The notes under the pieces: model-generated | What the model saw: the letters and a program-made list of their open reading frames with translations, nothing else | The model's database searches: none | What the model was told of the DNA's origin: nothing | Origin: Clostridia bacterium | GTDB lineage: Bacteria > Bacillota > Clostridia > Christensenellales > Borkfalkiaceae | NCBI GenBank assembly: GCA_900770945.1 | Contig: CAAGME010000040.1 | Location: forward strand, 23,122-87,121 | DNA length: 64,000 nt | Reading direction: 5' to 3' | Program-made: the position numbers and the translations under genes | In this document: positions 1-9,000 of the stretch, in pieces | Numbering within the stretch: the stretch's first letter is position 1 | How the letters are laid out: each line of letters opens with the position of its first letter

Positions 1-825
1 CAGTGTTTAGGAGCTATATATGATTACGAGAAGAATATGGTCGTACATAAGACCGTGTCAATAGAGTCTGATGTTTTGTCGATTCAGGGGAGCAAGTATA
101 TTCAAAGCGATTTTATCAATGGATTTACGTCATTTCTTGATGATTGTGCATCGGGCATAGTTTTTGGCACGCCATGCCAGGTGGCTGCTGCTCGGCAAAT
201 TATGATATCTAGAAAAATAAACAAAGAGATTTTTTTAGTGGATTTGATTTGTCATGGTGTACCATCTAAATTGTTATGGGACAAATATTTGTGCTATGTA
301 TTAGGCAAAAGCTCGGATAAAATTCAAAAAATAGTTTTCCGGGACAAATCAAAAGGTTGGCACAGTAAATACATACGGATAGAAACACCGAGTATTAAGT
401 ATAAGAAGAAATCAAATAGAGATTTATTTTATCATTTCTTTGATTCTTGTTCTTGCAATATGTCAAGCTGTTTTGAATGCCCGTTCCGTGAGAAGAGCTA
501 CGCTGATTTGCGAGTTGGCGATTTTTGGGGAAAGGCATATAAAAACAACAAAAAGGGTGTAAATGAATGCCTTGTTATTACTGAAAAAGGGTGTAGTATG
601 TTGAGTTGCTTGAACGGTTTTTGGGAAGAACAAAGTATAGATAATTATTTTAAATATCAACAAATTTCCAATTATACAAAGCCGGCTTATTATGATAGTA
701 TCATTGACGACTTAAAAAACGAAAAATTAAGCTTGAATGCAATAGATAAGAAATACAATAAATGGATGAAAATAAAGCAAAGGTTGGGAATTCTATATGG
801 ATATATAAGGAAGTTCATCAAATAA
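1..825 (+). CDS. Coenzyme F420 hydrogenase/dehydrogenase beta-subunit C-terminal family protein (5' truncated by window edge)
   Basis: The reading frame is open from base 1, so the gene starts outside the window; the first internal ATG is at 37. The protein shows the FrhB_FdhB_C hallmarks: a GTPCQVAA motif, a LICHGVPS motif and a downstream Cys cluster (CSCNMSSCFECPF) followed by DLRVGDFWG, which in the family are expected to hold an Fe-S cluster. Members of this flavin/Fe-S family often sit in polysaccharide loci next to pyruvyl transferases and glycosyltransferases; the neighbouring ugd agrees with that setting. The exact substrate is unknown. Codon use is clearly more AT-rich than in the genes after 2156, which suggests a transferred polysaccharide cluster. 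Confidence 0.8.
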   Translation, partial: QCLGAIYDYEKNMVVHKTVSIESDVLSIQGSKYIQSDFINGFTSFLDDCASGIVFGTPCQVAAARQIMISRKINKEIFLVDLICHGVPSKLLWDKYLCYVLGKSSDKIQKIVFRDKSKGWHSKYIRIETPSIKYKKKSNRDLFYHFFDSCSCNMSSCFECPFREKSYADLRVGDFWGKAYKNNKKGVNECLVITEKGCSMLSCLNGFWEEQSIDNYFKYQQISNYTKPAYYDSIIDDLKNEKLSLNAIDKKYNKWMKIKQRLGILYGYIRKFIK

Positions 826-862
826 GCTAAAATTATTAATAATAATTATTAGTATTCTATAG

Positions 863-934
863 ATGGCGAACATAGGGTTACGCAAGTTTGCCGAATGGTA
901 TAAAGAATTTTACGGTAAGGAGAACAGAAAATGA
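863..934 (+). pseudogene. 3' remnant of a UDP-glucuronate/UDP-glucose 4-epimerase-type gene
   Basis: A 23-codon open frame ends in TGA that overlaps the ugd ATG (ATGA). It encodes GLRKFAEWYKEFYGKENRK, which matches the typical C-terminal tail of NAD-dependent UDP-glucuronate epimerases (the 'EGLRKFAEWYKEY' ending). Nothing upstream in this frame resembles the rest of an epimerase; the preceding 30 bases are AT-rich. I infer that an epimerase-ugd operon was broken and only the last codons of the epimerase remain, with its translational coupling to ugd intact. The fragment is short, so chance similarity is possible. Confidence 0.5.
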
Positions 935-2166
935 AAATAGCGGTAGCGGGAACGGGATATGTAGGTTTATCGTTGGCGGTGCTTCTTGCGCAACACAACG
1001 AAGTAACGGCGGTTGACGTTATCCCGGAAAAGGTAGATAAAATCAATAAAAAAATTAGTCCGATTCAGGACGAATACATAGAGAAATATCTTGCCGAAAA
1101 GGATTTGAATTTGGTTGCGACGTTAGACGGCGCAAAGGCTTATAAAGAAGCTGAGCTTGTAATAATTGCTGCGCCTACGAATTATGACCCGAAAAAGAAT
1201 TTTTTTGATACGCGATACGTGGAACAGGTGATTGAGCTTGTCCTTTCGGTAAACAAAGACGCCGTGATGGTAATTAAATCGACGATTCCAGTCGGTTATA
1301 CGAAAAGCGTGAGAGAAAAATATCACACCGAAAATATTATTTTCAGCCCCGAATTTTTGCGAGAATCTAAGGCTTTATATGACAATCTTTATCCGAGCCG
1401 AATTATCGTCGGCTGCCCGAAAGGGAATGAAAAAGTTGAAGCTATGTCGCATAAATTTGCCGAATTATTGCAGCAAGGCGCTATAAAGGAAAACATCGAC
1501 ACGCTGTTTATGGATACGACCGAAGCGGAAGCGGTAAAGCTGTTCGCAAACACTTATCTCGCGCTTCGGGTGGCGTATTTCAACGAGCTTGATACCTATG
1601 CGGAATCCAAAGGGCTGAACACGAAGTCCATTATTGACGGCGTTTGCCTCGATCCTCGTATCGGTTCGCATTATAACAATCCTTCGTTCGGATACGGCGG
1701 GTATTGCTTGCCGAAAGACACGAAGCAACTTCGCGCAAATTTTGACAACGTTCCCGAAAATCTTATTTCCGCAATTGTGGAATCGAACAGAACGAGAAAA
1801 GATTTTATTGCGGAAGAGGTGCTCGAAAAGGCGGGTTTCTACGGAAAAAACAGGGAATGCGGTGAAAACGGAATTCCCGGTAAAAAAGTTGTCATCGGCG
1901 TTTACCGCCTTACAATGAAGAGCAATTCGGATAATTTTCGGCAGTCGTCGATACAAGGCGTAATGAAGAGAATCAGGGCAAAAGGCGCGGAAATTGTTGT
2001 TTACGAGCCGACGTTGCAGGAAGATACGTTTTTTGAAAACAAGGTGATTCACAACCTCGGACAGTTCAAGAATATGTGCGACGTAATCATTGCAAACCGT
2101 TACGATTCTTGCTTGGACGACGTGCGCGAAAAAGTGTATACGAGAGATTTGTATTTCAGAGATTAA
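931..2166 (+). CDS. ugd: UDP-glucose 6-dehydrogenase (nucleotide-sugar dehydrogenase)
   Basis: 411 residues, the short bacterial Ugd length. The N-terminus carries the Rossmann motif GTGYVG (residues 7-12) and the catalytic segment GYGGYCLPKD places the nucleophilic Cys at residue 259. The enzyme oxidises UDP-glucose (or a related UDP-hexose) twice with NAD+ to the uronic acid, in the cytoplasm, for capsule or exopolysaccharide precursors. An AAGGAG ribosome site lies 8 bases before the ATG. The remnant epimerase in front, which would act on the product, supports a UDP-glucuronate/galacturonate branch. The 3' end overlaps the convergent feoB by 11 bp and no terminator lies between them. Confidence 0.93.
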   Translation: MKIAVAGTGYVGLSLAVLLAQHNEVTAVDVIPEKVDKINKKISPIQDEYIEKYLAEKDLNLVATLDGAKAYKEAELVIIAAPTNYDPKKNFFDTRYVEQVIELVLSVNKDAVMVIKSTIPVGYTKSVREKYHTENIIFSPEFLRESKALYDNLYPSRIIVGCPKGNEKVEAMSHKFAELLQQGAIKENIDTLFMDTTEAEAVKLFANTYLALRVAYFNELDTYAESKGLNTKSIIDGVCLDPRIGSHYNNPSFGYGGYCLPKDTKQLRANFDNVPENLISAIVESNRTRKDFIAEEVLEKAGFYGKNRECGENGIPGKKVVIGVYRLTMKSNSDNFRQSSIQGVMKRIRAKGAEIVVYEPTLQEDTFFENKVIHNLGQFKNMCDVIIANRYDSCLDDVREKVYTRDLYFRD

Positions 2167-3898
2167 GGCTGAAAAGGAGGAAGATCAGGCGGAAAAGAGA
2201 GGAGAGGGCGAGGGCGAAAAGTGTTTGGAAAAGCACTTGAACAAGGGCTTTTTTGCGGCCGATTTCTTTCGATAAAGCCGAAACGGCGGCTATACAAGGG
2301 GACGAAAACAGGTTGAAAACGACAAAAGCAACGGCGGTGGGGAGCGTGAAAAAGCAAAATGCCGCAGAGGAAAAAATTTCGGTTTCGCTTCCCGCGATTA
2401 TCGCCATCGAGGACACGACTTGTTCTTTTGCGATAAAGCCGAGCAGAGCCGAAACCGTTGCCGCCCAGCTGAGTTCGCCGATGACGGGGTAAAGAATAAA
2501 CGAAAGCCCTTTACCAAAGAGCGCGAGAATGCTTTCTTCCGCGGCGCAAGGAAAGGCGAACTTAACCGAAAACGAGGACAAAAACCAAACGAGTACGGAG
2601 CAGACGAAAATGACCGTACCCGTTTTCTTTATGAAAGAAAGGGTTCGCGAAAAGGTGTCGTTTGAAATTTCTATTAAGGACGGGACGGAATAATCGGGCA
2701 GTTCTATTACGGAAAATTTTTCTTTTTCTTCGGAACGGGTGAAATATGAGAGTGCGATTACTATTAAAACGGACAAAGCGTAAAACCCGATTGCGGCGAG
2801 CGTTGCGTTCTCCTTAAAGAAAAAGCCCGCGAATAAGGCGATTATCGGCAGTTTTGCGCTGCAAGGGATAAAAGGAATAAGCATTGCGGTGCGCTCTTTT
2901 AAGGTGTTTTCTTTTATTGTTTTCAGGCTCAATATCGCCGGCACCGAGCAACCCGTGCCGAGAATGAGCGGGATTGCCGACTTGCCGCTTAGCGAAAAGT
3001 ACGAAAAGAACTTATCGAACGAGGCGGAAACGCGCGCAAGATAACCGCTTGCTTCCATTACGGCGGAAAGGAAAAAAAGTATAAAAAGTTGCGGCAAAAA
3101 AGAAATTATGCTTCCCACGCCGCCGAGTATTCCGTTTGCAAAAAGGCTTTTTAAAACGGGCGAGAGGGCGGTTTCGTTTATTGCTTTTATCAAGAACGAA
3201 ATTCCGCTTTGGAAAATAAAATTTATATATTCTCCGCCCTTAAAAACGAGAAAGAACGTTAAAAACGCAATGGCGAAAAAAAGCGGAAGCCCGACTACGG
3301 GGCGAAGTATAACGTTGTCGATTTTATCGGTTAAAGATGTGTTTTTGCTTGTTTTTAGGGATAATTTTGTTATTTCGGCTATCTTTTTATATATAACTTT
3401 TTCGTCGATATTCGTATCGGCAATCAAACCGTACTCATTGTTTTTATGTTTTTTTATTGCGGAAATCAGTTCGCTTAGCGTGGTGACAACGGTAAGCCCC
3501 GTTGCTTTTTCTAACGCTTCGACATTTATTTCTATCCCTCGCTTTTTTCCTTTTTCGAGCATAGAAATATATATTATCGGGCATTTTTCGCAATGTTTTA
3601 AAGAGAGAGCAAGAAAAAGCCCGCGTTCGAAACGCAAGGCGTCGATAACGGCGACGGTCAACGAGGGAATTGTTTTTAGCGCGGACACCGTGACCTTTTC
3701 TTCGTCCGTGAAAGGTGTAAGCGAGTACGAGCCGGGCAAATCGTAAAGCGTGAAGGCGGTGTTTTTTATTTTGCCTTCCTTTGCACCTACGGTTACCCCG
3801 GCGCGGTTTCCGGTTTGCTCTCTTTTGCCCGTTAAACGGTTGAAAAGCGTAGTCTTTCCGCTGTTCGGACAGCCCGCAAGCGTTATATTAAAATTCAT
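2156..3898 (-). CDS. feoB: Ferrous iron transporter B (short FeoB)
   Basis: 580 residues with an N-terminal G domain and a hydrophobic nucleoside-recognition/gate region. G1 is GCPNSGKT (residues 9-16) and G3 is DLPGSYS (53-59). The usual G4 N-x-x-D is replaced by SMLE (about residues 112-115), an unusual change in the guanine-specificity loop. The protein imports Fe2+ across the cytoplasmic membrane. feoA lies 20 bp upstream on the same strand, so the two are one operon. It is shorter than the roughly 770-residue enterobacterial protein but near the size of small clostridial FeoBs. The stop lies inside the end of ugd on the other strand. Confidence 0.92.
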   Translation of the reverse strand: MNFNITLAGCPNSGKTTLFNRLTGKREQTGNRAGVTVGAKEGKIKNTAFTLYDLPGSYSLTPFTDEEKVTVSALKTIPSLTVAVIDALRFERGLFLALSLKHCEKCPIIYISMLEKGKKRGIEINVEALEKATGLTVVTTLSELISAIKKHKNNEYGLIADTNIDEKVIYKKIAEITKLSLKTSKNTSLTDKIDNVILRPVVGLPLFFAIAFLTFFLVFKGGEYINFIFQSGISFLIKAINETALSPVLKSLFANGILGGVGSIISFLPQLFILFFLSAVMEASGYLARVSASFDKFFSYFSLSGKSAIPLILGTGCSVPAILSLKTIKENTLKERTAMLIPFIPCSAKLPIIALFAGFFFKENATLAAIGFYALSVLIVIALSYFTRSEEKEKFSVIELPDYSVPSLIEISNDTFSRTLSFIKKTGTVIFVCSVLVWFLSSFSVKFAFPCAAEESILALFGKGLSFILYPVIGELSWAATVSALLGFIAKEQVVSSMAIIAGSETEIFSSAAFCFFTLPTAVAFVVFNLFSSPCIAAVSALSKEIGRKKALVQVLFQTLFALALSSLFRLIFLLFSLNL

Positions 3899-3910
3899 AA
3901 AATACCTCGT

Positions 3911-3934
3911 TAATCGACTTATAGAAGGGCTTTT
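3911..3934 (+). repeat. Dispersed 24-bp motif, copy 1
   Basis: TAATCGACTTATAG, four variable bases, then GCTTTT. It covers the feoB-feoA junction and the feoA stop codon. One of seven good copies in the window. Confidence 0.6.
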
Positions 3935-4164
3935 GTTTCTTTTACGGTGATAGCTCTAGCAAAAGAAAGGGAAAAAAAGAATCTGCAAGAGCTTATTTTT
4001 ACGACAACGAAACTTTTAGAAAAACAAACGAAAAGCTTGTTCCCTGCAAAAAAACCGAGTTCCGATAAACGCTTTATCTGTTCCTTTTTAAACTTACAGC
4101 TAATGATTTCATAAAATTTTCCGCTTTCTGCGTTGCTTAAATTTAAAAATTTATCCGTTGCCAT
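3919..4164 (-). CDS. feoA: FeoA domain protein
   Basis: 81 residues of SH3-like FeoA type, with the family pattern QIKRLSELGFFAGNKLFV. FeoA is a small cytoplasmic partner that is thought to modulate FeoB. It precedes feoB in the same direction, the usual feoAB order. No clear ribosome site precedes the ATG, and a TAAAAT hexamer sits only 5 bases upstream, so a leaderless mRNA is possible. Its stop codon overlaps one copy of the dispersed TAATCGACTTATAG motif. Confidence 0.85.
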   Translation of the reverse strand: MATDKFLNLSNAESGKFYEIISCKFKKEQIKRLSELGFFAGNKLFVCFSKSFVVVKISSCRFFFSLSFARAITVKETKALL

Positions 4165-4196
4165 AAGGTATTTTATGCGAAAGGTTTTGTCCGTAA

Positions 4197-4226
4197 TACA
4201 AAAACAGCCCCGTTTTTCGGGGCTGT
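4197..4226 (-). terminator. Rho-independent terminator of the two-component operon
   Basis: A perfect 9-bp stem (ACAGCCCCG / CGGGGCTGT) with a five-T loop lies just beyond the kinase stop. Read on the minus strand it is followed by a T-run (TTTTTG), so it ends transcription coming from the kinase and separates that operon from feoAB. Confidence 0.85.
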
Positions 4227-4240
4227 CGGAACAAAATCGA

Positions 4241-5527
4241 CTAATTGAGATTTACGGTGAAGGTAATGGTGTTGCCGTCCTCGCTTAATGCGGCTTTAAT
4301 GTCGCCGTTATGGTTTTGCGCGACGTTTTTGGCTATCGCAAGACCTATCCCGAAGCCGCTTTTTTGTTCGTAGCGGGCGGAGTCGGAACGGTAAAAGCGG
4401 TTGAAAAGTTTGTCGAGTTCGGCTTCTTCCGTCTTCTTACAAGCGTTGGACTCTTTGATTACTACGCCGTGCTTCGTCTTTTCAAGCGAAATGCTTATCG
4501 TTGTATCCCGAGGCGAATACTTGACGGCGTTTTCGATGAGAACGCTCAAAAGCCTGCGCACGGAGTACTCGTCGCCGAGATAGTAAAGGCTATCGGGCGA
4601 GAGGTAATTGAGCTTTCTGCCGGAAGCCGCCGCATAATCCGAAAAGGATTCCGCTGTTTCGTCGAATGCTTTGGCGATATCGAATTTTTTAAACTCTGCG
4701 CGCGACGAAAGTTCGTCGGTTTTTGCAAGCGTTACGAGTCCGTTTACAAGCTCGGTGAGTTTTTCCGTTTGAGAAAGCGCTTTGTCAATCCATTTTTGTT
4801 TGCCGACTTCCATTTCAAGCACTTTAAGGCTTGTGTTTATTACCGTTATCGGGGTTTTTAGCTCATGCCCGGCGTCGGTTACGAATTGTTTTTGTTTTTC
4901 GGCGTTTTTGACGAACGGTTCGATTGCCTTTTTTGAAAAGATTAAAAGCAGAACGAACACCGCAAAAAGCACTAAAATAAGCGAACAAACGGAGAGGAAA
5001 AGGGTTGTCAGTATAAAGCTTTTTTCTTTGGAATAATCAAGAAAAATCGCTGTAGTAATAATGCCGTCCTCGCTTTTGACGAGGTATTTATATCCCGAAT
5101 ACGTGCCGTAACCCGATTTCTTTTTGATTGCGACGTTAAGAAAGTTTAAGACGTCGTCCTCGGTGACGGCGGTTATGTTTTGCAGTCGGGCTTCCGTCAA
5201 ATTGCCGTCCGAATCGAACTTTAAAAGAAAGTATCTCGTTTCTCTGTCGAAGCGAAAGTCGGCAAGGTCGCCGTATTGTCCGGGCGGTGCGAAAATCTCT
5301 GTTTCGGACGGAATAGTTTCCGCGTCAAAGATTACTTCCGATTGCATTCTCGGCGAGGGCGGTATAACGCCGTCCGTTATGTAAAGGCGGTCAAGCGTGG
5401 ACTTTAACGAGTTTTCTGTCGTTATCAAAACCGCCGAGTTGATTATGACGCACAGAAAAACCATTACGAGCGAAACGGCGAGCATGCATACGAAAATGAA
5501 TTTATTTCTTAGTTTTTTTGCGAACAT
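4241..5527 (-). CDS. OmpR-partner sensor histidine kinase
   Basis: 428 residues from the ATG at 5527, chosen because it follows the response-regulator stop by 2 bases and has a GAGG site; an upstream in-frame start would overlap the regulator by 64 bases. Layout: membrane helix about 10-36, extracytoplasmic sensor about 37-168, second helix about 172-197, HisKA with GHELKTP (phospho-His 221), N-box LLIENAVKYSP-like segment, and G-box GFGIGLAIAK. It is the membrane kinase partner of the adjacent regulator. The ligand cannot be read from sequence; feoAB downstream is separated by a terminator, so an iron link is only a guess. Confidence 0.9.
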   Translation of the reverse strand: MFAKKLRNKFIFVCMLAVSLVMVFLCVIINSAVLITTENSLKSTLDRLYITDGVIPPSPRMQSEVIFDAETIPSETEIFAPPGQYGDLADFRFDRETRYFLLKFDSDGNLTEARLQNITAVTEDDVLNFLNVAIKKKSGYGTYSGYKYLVKSEDGIITTAIFLDYSKEKSFILTTLFLSVCSLILVLFAVFVLLLIFSKKAIEPFVKNAEKQKQFVTDAGHELKTPITVINTSLKVLEMEVGKQKWIDKALSQTEKLTELVNGLVTLAKTDELSSRAEFKKFDIAKAFDETAESFSDYAAASGRKLNYLSPDSLYYLGDEYSVRRLLSVLIENAVKYSPRDTTISISLEKTKHGVVIKESNACKKTEEAELDKLFNRFYRSDSARYEQKSGFGIGLAIAKNVAQNHNGDIKAALSEDGNTITFTVNLN

Positions 5528-5529
5528 TT

Positions 5530-6204
5530 TTAATCCTCTTTGACAAGCCTGTACCCGAGTCCGCGGCTTGCAACCACGTTGACGGGCGAGCAAATGCTTT
5601 TCAAGCGTTTTCTTAAATTAGAAATATGCACCCAGATAACGTTTATTTCCGATTCGCTGTCCCAGCCCCAAATCCTTTCCATAAGCTTATCCGCAGAAAA
5701 CGAAACGTTGGGGTGCGACATGAAAAGCTCTAAAAGCTCAAACTCTTTGCCCGTTAAAAACACGCTTTTTTCGCCGAATTTTGCCTCGCCGGTACCCGTG
5801 TCGAGGGTGAGCGCGTCTATCCGCAAAACGCTTGATTTGTATTCCGTGCGGCGGCGAAGCATTGCGCGAAGCCTTGAAATAAGCTCGTCTGTAGCGAAAG
5901 GCTTGGGGAGATAGTCATCCGCACCGGCATCAAAGCCCGCAATTCTGTCGTCTTTCAATCCTTTTGCGGTGAGCATCATGACGGGCGTTTTTACGCCGTC
6001 GCTCCTTAGCTTTGAAAGCACTTCGAGCCCGTTCATTTTGGGCATCATTATGTCGAGAATAATGCCGTCGAAGTTGCCGCTCGAAGCGTAGTCGTATGCG
6101 GACAACCCGTCGTTCACGGTTGTTACGGAATAATTGTTTTTTTCCAAAAAAACGGTCAAAGCCTCGGCAAGGTCTGCTTCGTCTTCTGCAAGCAAAAGTT
6201 TCAT
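5530..6204 (-). CDS. OmpR/PhoB-family response regulator
   Basis: 224 residues: receiver domain (acidic pocket around residues 7-10, phospho-acceptor Asp51 in ILDIMMP, Thr79 and Lys101 in LPKPF) followed by a winged-helix DNA-binding domain with the ELLELF and VWVHISNLRKRL signatures. A GGAGG site precedes the ATG. It is the first gene of the operon with the kinase; the pair controls transcription of unknown targets. Confidence 0.93.
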   Translation of the reverse strand: MKLLLAEDEADLAEALTVFLEKNNYSVTTVNDGLSAYDYASSGNFDGIILDIMMPKMNGLEVLSKLRSDGVKTPVMMLTAKGLKDDRIAGFDAGADDYLPKPFATDELISRLRAMLRRRTEYKSSVLRIDALTLDTGTGEAKFGEKSVFLTGKEFELLELFMSHPNVSFSADKLMERIWGWDSESEINVIWVHISNLRKRLKSICSPVNVVASRGLGYRLVKED

Positions 6205-6222
6205 GTTTTTTCCTCCTTGTTG

Positions 6223-6246
6223 AAAAGTGGGGCTATAAGCCCGTTA
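6223..6246 (-). repeat. Dispersed 24-bp motif, copy 2 (reverse)
   Basis: On the minus strand: TAACGGGCTTATAG, four bases (CCCC), then ACTTTT. It lies in the leader region upstream of the response-regulator gene. Confidence 0.6.
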
Positions 6247-6340
6247 TCGCGTGTTTTTGTTATTATCATCGAGTTTATTATAATAAGCGAAAATAAAGAT
6301 TAACTAAAGCGCAAAGGAAAAATAAATTGAAAAGGAGTGC

Positions 6341-6400
6341 ATGACGTTTAAAAATTTCCGTAGACGAATGCCTGCGGAAATCTTTGTGCGCCGACACTAA
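6341..6400 (+). CDS. Possible 19-residue small ORF
   Basis: ATG at 6341 is preceded by AAGGAG at good spacing and the frame runs 19 codons to TAA, giving a very basic peptide (five Arg near the middle and end). It overlaps, on the opposite strand, the hairpin that probably terminates leuS. No homolog is recognised. The strong ribosome site is the only support. Confidence 0.2.
   Translation: MTFKNFRRRMPAEIFVRRH
6351..6381 (-). terminator. Probable leuS terminator
   Basis: A 10-bp stem (ATTTCCGTAG / CTGCGGAAAT, one G-T pair) with an 8-base loop lies about 40 bases past the leuS stop. On the minus strand it runs into a short T-run, as expected for an intrinsic terminator. Confidence 0.5.
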
Positions 6401-6419
6401 GTTTGGCGCGATTAAACGA

Positions 6420-8846
6420 TTATATAATTATGTTGATAAGTCTGCCCGGGATAACGATTATCTTTTTCGGGGTTGCGCCGTTCAATGCGGCGACTATTTC
6501 GTCAAGAGCGAGCGCGGCTTTCTCCGTTTCTTCTTTGGAGAGCGTTTTTGAAAGCACGACTTTTGCTTTCATTTTGCTGTTCACCTGAACGGCGTATTCG
6601 GCTTCGTCGCGTATAAGCTTTGTTTCGTCGCAAACGGGGTAGGAGTGGTCAAACACGGTGCCGTCGTTACCTAAGAGGTGGTAAAGTTCTTCGGCGAAGT
6701 GCGGAACGCAGGGCGCAAGCAGAAGCACAAGGTTTTCCATAACCTTTTTAAGCAACACAGTGTTCTTTTTTTCTGACGCGTCATACTTCGTCATTGCGTT
6801 CAAAAGCTCCATGAGCCTTGCAACCGCCGTGTTGAACGAAAACGTATTCATTCCTGCGTCAACGTTCTTTATCGTGTAGTTCAAAACGTATTCGAGATCC
6901 TTTTCGTTCGCACCGTATAGTTCGGCGTTCTCGTCGGGAGCGGAAAGAAGCTTGTTGAACAATCTTTCTACCCTTTCGAGGAATTTCGAGACGGACTTAA
7001 TGCCGTCGTCGTTCCAGGGTCCGCCCTCGGTGTAATTGAAGCCGAAAAGAAGATACAATCTGAAAATATCCGAGCCGTATTCTTTTACGTAGGGGTCGGG
7101 GGACACGACGTTGCCTTTAGACTTACTCATTCTGTTGCCGTCCGGACCTAAGATAACGCCCTGATGCGTCAAGGAGGTGAAAGGCTCATCGAATTTGAGG
7201 TATCCCATATCGCGCAAAGCTTTTGTTATAAAGCGCGCGTACAAAAGGTGCATGCAAGCGTGTTCCGCGCCGCCGACGTACTTGTCTACGGGGAGCATTT
7301 TGTTGATGATTTCGGGGTCGAAAGCCATTTTGTCGTCATGCGCATCCGGGTACCTAAGGTAATACCAGCTCGAACAAACAAACGTGTCGAGCGTATCCGG
7401 ATCGCGAAGGGCTTCGCCGCCGCACTTAGGACATTTGCAGTGCATAAATCCCTCGTGCTTTGCAAGGGGCGATTTTCCGTCCGGCTTAAATTCTACGTCG
7501 TAAGGAAGTTTCACCGGCAAGTCTTCGTAAGGCACGGCAACGTCGCCGCAGTGCGGGCAATGAATGATGGGGATAGGCGCGCCCCAATATCTCTGGCGGG
7601 AAATAAGCCAGTCGCGCAGACGGTAGTTTGTTTTGAACGAGGCGCATCCGTTGCTTTCGAGCTTTTTGACGATCGCTTTTCTCGCTTCGTCGCCGAAAAG
7701 ACCGTCGAATTCGCCGCTGTTTACAAGGTAGCCGTCCTCAACGTACGGCAAAACCGCGTCGCGCGTTTTGTTTGTTATGACCTGATTGACGGGGAGATTG
7801 TACTTTTTGGCGAAAGCAAAATCTCTTTCGTCGTGAGCGGGGACGCCCATAACCGCGCCCGTACCGTAACTATAAAGAACGTAATCGGCGGCGTAGACAG
7901 GCACTTTTTTGCCCGTGAGCGGGTTTATTGCGTACGCGCCCGTCCAGACGCCCGTTTTTTCACGGTCGGAAGAAAGGCGTTCTATTTCGTTTGCCTTGCT
8001 CGTTTCGAAAACGTACTTTTCCACAGCTTCTTTCTGCGCGTCGGTGGTAAGCTTTTTGACGAGAGGATGTTCGGGGGCTAAAACTACGTAAGATACGCCG
8101 GCGATAGTGTCTATGCGGGTGGTAAAGACCTTGAACTCGTCGCCGCTTTCCGCTTTAAAGGTGACTTCCGCACCGAGCGATTTGCCTATCCAGTTTTTCT
8201 GCATAAGCTTTGTTTTTTCGGGCCAGTCGAGCTTGTCAAGCCCCGTTAAAAGCTCTTCAGCATAAGCCGTTATCTTAAAGAACCATTGCGTAAGGTCTTT
8301 TTTGACGACCGTCGAACCGCAACGTTCGCAAGCCCCGCCTACGACTTGTTCGTTTGCAAGCACGGTGTTGCACCCGGGGCACCAGTTGACGGGAGCTTCC
8401 TTTCTGTATGCAAGCCCGTTTTCGTAAAGCTTTAAGAAAATCCATTGCGTCCACTTATAGTAGTCGGGGAGGCAGGTTTTTATTTCCTTTGTCCAGTCGA
8501 ACATCGCGCCTATGCGCTTCAATTGACCTTCCATCGTTTCGATGTTTTTGAGTGTGGAGTCTTCGGGGTGAACGCCGGTTTTTATCGCGTAGTTTTCGGC
8601 GGGCAGACCGAACGCGTCAAAGCCCATAGGCTGGAAAACTTCGTAACCCTTCATTCTTTTGTATCTGGCAAAACTGTCGGTTAAGCCGTAGTTGTACCAA
8701 TGCCCTATGTGGAGCTTTGCGCCCGAAGGGTAAGAAAACATTTCGAGACAGTAAAACTTTTTGTCGATTTTGCTTTCGTCAAACTCGTTTGTATGGTGTT
8801 CTTCCCAATATTTTTGCCATTTTTTTTCAATTTCCGGCATGTTCAT
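6420..8846 (-). CDS. leuS: Leucyl-tRNA synthetase
   Basis: 808 residues, the usual bacterial length. Class I motifs are present: HIGH at residues 46-49 and RMSKSKG in the C-terminal third. Two CxxC pairs (CPGC and CERC) mark a zinc-binding module, and further CPHC and CKCPKC pairs lie after the editing (CP1) domain. The enzyme charges tRNA-Leu in the cytoplasm and edits mischarged residues. An AAGGAG site precedes the ATG. I see no T-box leader in the roughly 200 bases upstream. It appears to be monocistronic. Confidence 0.97.
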   Translation of the reverse strand: MNMPEIEKKWQKYWEEHHTNEFDESKIDKKFYCLEMFSYPSGAKLHIGHWYNYGLTDSFARYKRMKGYEVFQPMGFDAFGLPAENYAIKTGVHPEDSTLKNIETMEGQLKRIGAMFDWTKEIKTCLPDYYKWTQWIFLKLYENGLAYRKEAPVNWCPGCNTVLANEQVVGGACERCGSTVVKKDLTQWFFKITAYAEELLTGLDKLDWPEKTKLMQKNWIGKSLGAEVTFKAESGDEFKVFTTRIDTIAGVSYVVLAPEHPLVKKLTTDAQKEAVEKYVFETSKANEIERLSSDREKTGVWTGAYAINPLTGKKVPVYAADYVLYSYGTGAVMGVPAHDERDFAFAKKYNLPVNQVITNKTRDAVLPYVEDGYLVNSGEFDGLFGDEARKAIVKKLESNGCASFKTNYRLRDWLISRQRYWGAPIPIIHCPHCGDVAVPYEDLPVKLPYDVEFKPDGKSPLAKHEGFMHCKCPKCGGEALRDPDTLDTFVCSSWYYLRYPDAHDDKMAFDPEIINKMLPVDKYVGGAEHACMHLLYARFITKALRDMGYLKFDEPFTSLTHQGVILGPDGNRMSKSKGNVVSPDPYVKEYGSDIFRLYLLFGFNYTEGGPWNDDGIKSVSKFLERVERLFNKLLSAPDENAELYGANEKDLEYVLNYTIKNVDAGMNTFSFNTAVARLMELLNAMTKYDASEKKNTVLLKKVMENLVLLLAPCVPHFAEELYHLLGNDGTVFDHSYPVCDETKLIRDEAEYAVQVNSKMKAKVVLSKTLSKEETEKAALALDEIVAALNGATPKKIIVIPGRLINIII

Positions 8847-8892
8847 AAGAATTTGCTCCTTAAAGATAGGAATTTACTTTTTATTTCTATTA

Positions 8893-8922
8893 AGTATACC
8901 ATTTTTAAGCGGAATTAGCTAA
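8893..8922 (-). promoter_or_regulatory. Possible leuS promoter
   Basis: Minus strand: TATACT as -10 with a weak TTAGCT 18 bases upstream, about 50 bases before the leuS start. The -35 is poor. Confidence 0.3.
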
Positions 8923-9000
8923 TACTTTTAGGGCGTTTTCCGTTAAAAAGTTGTTTTTTTGCCCTAAAAAACGCTTTTGAAACGGGAACGGAAAAAAAGC

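Noticed and set aside
7164..8081. 305-codon open frame opposite leuS
   Set aside because: It is antisense to a certain gene, lacks a ribosome site and reads as low-quality Val/Phe/Arg-rich sequence typical of a codon-bias shadow.
8847..9000. T-box leader for leuS
   Set aside because: I found no T-box consensus (AGGGTGGNACC) or specifier stem on the minus strand upstream of the start.
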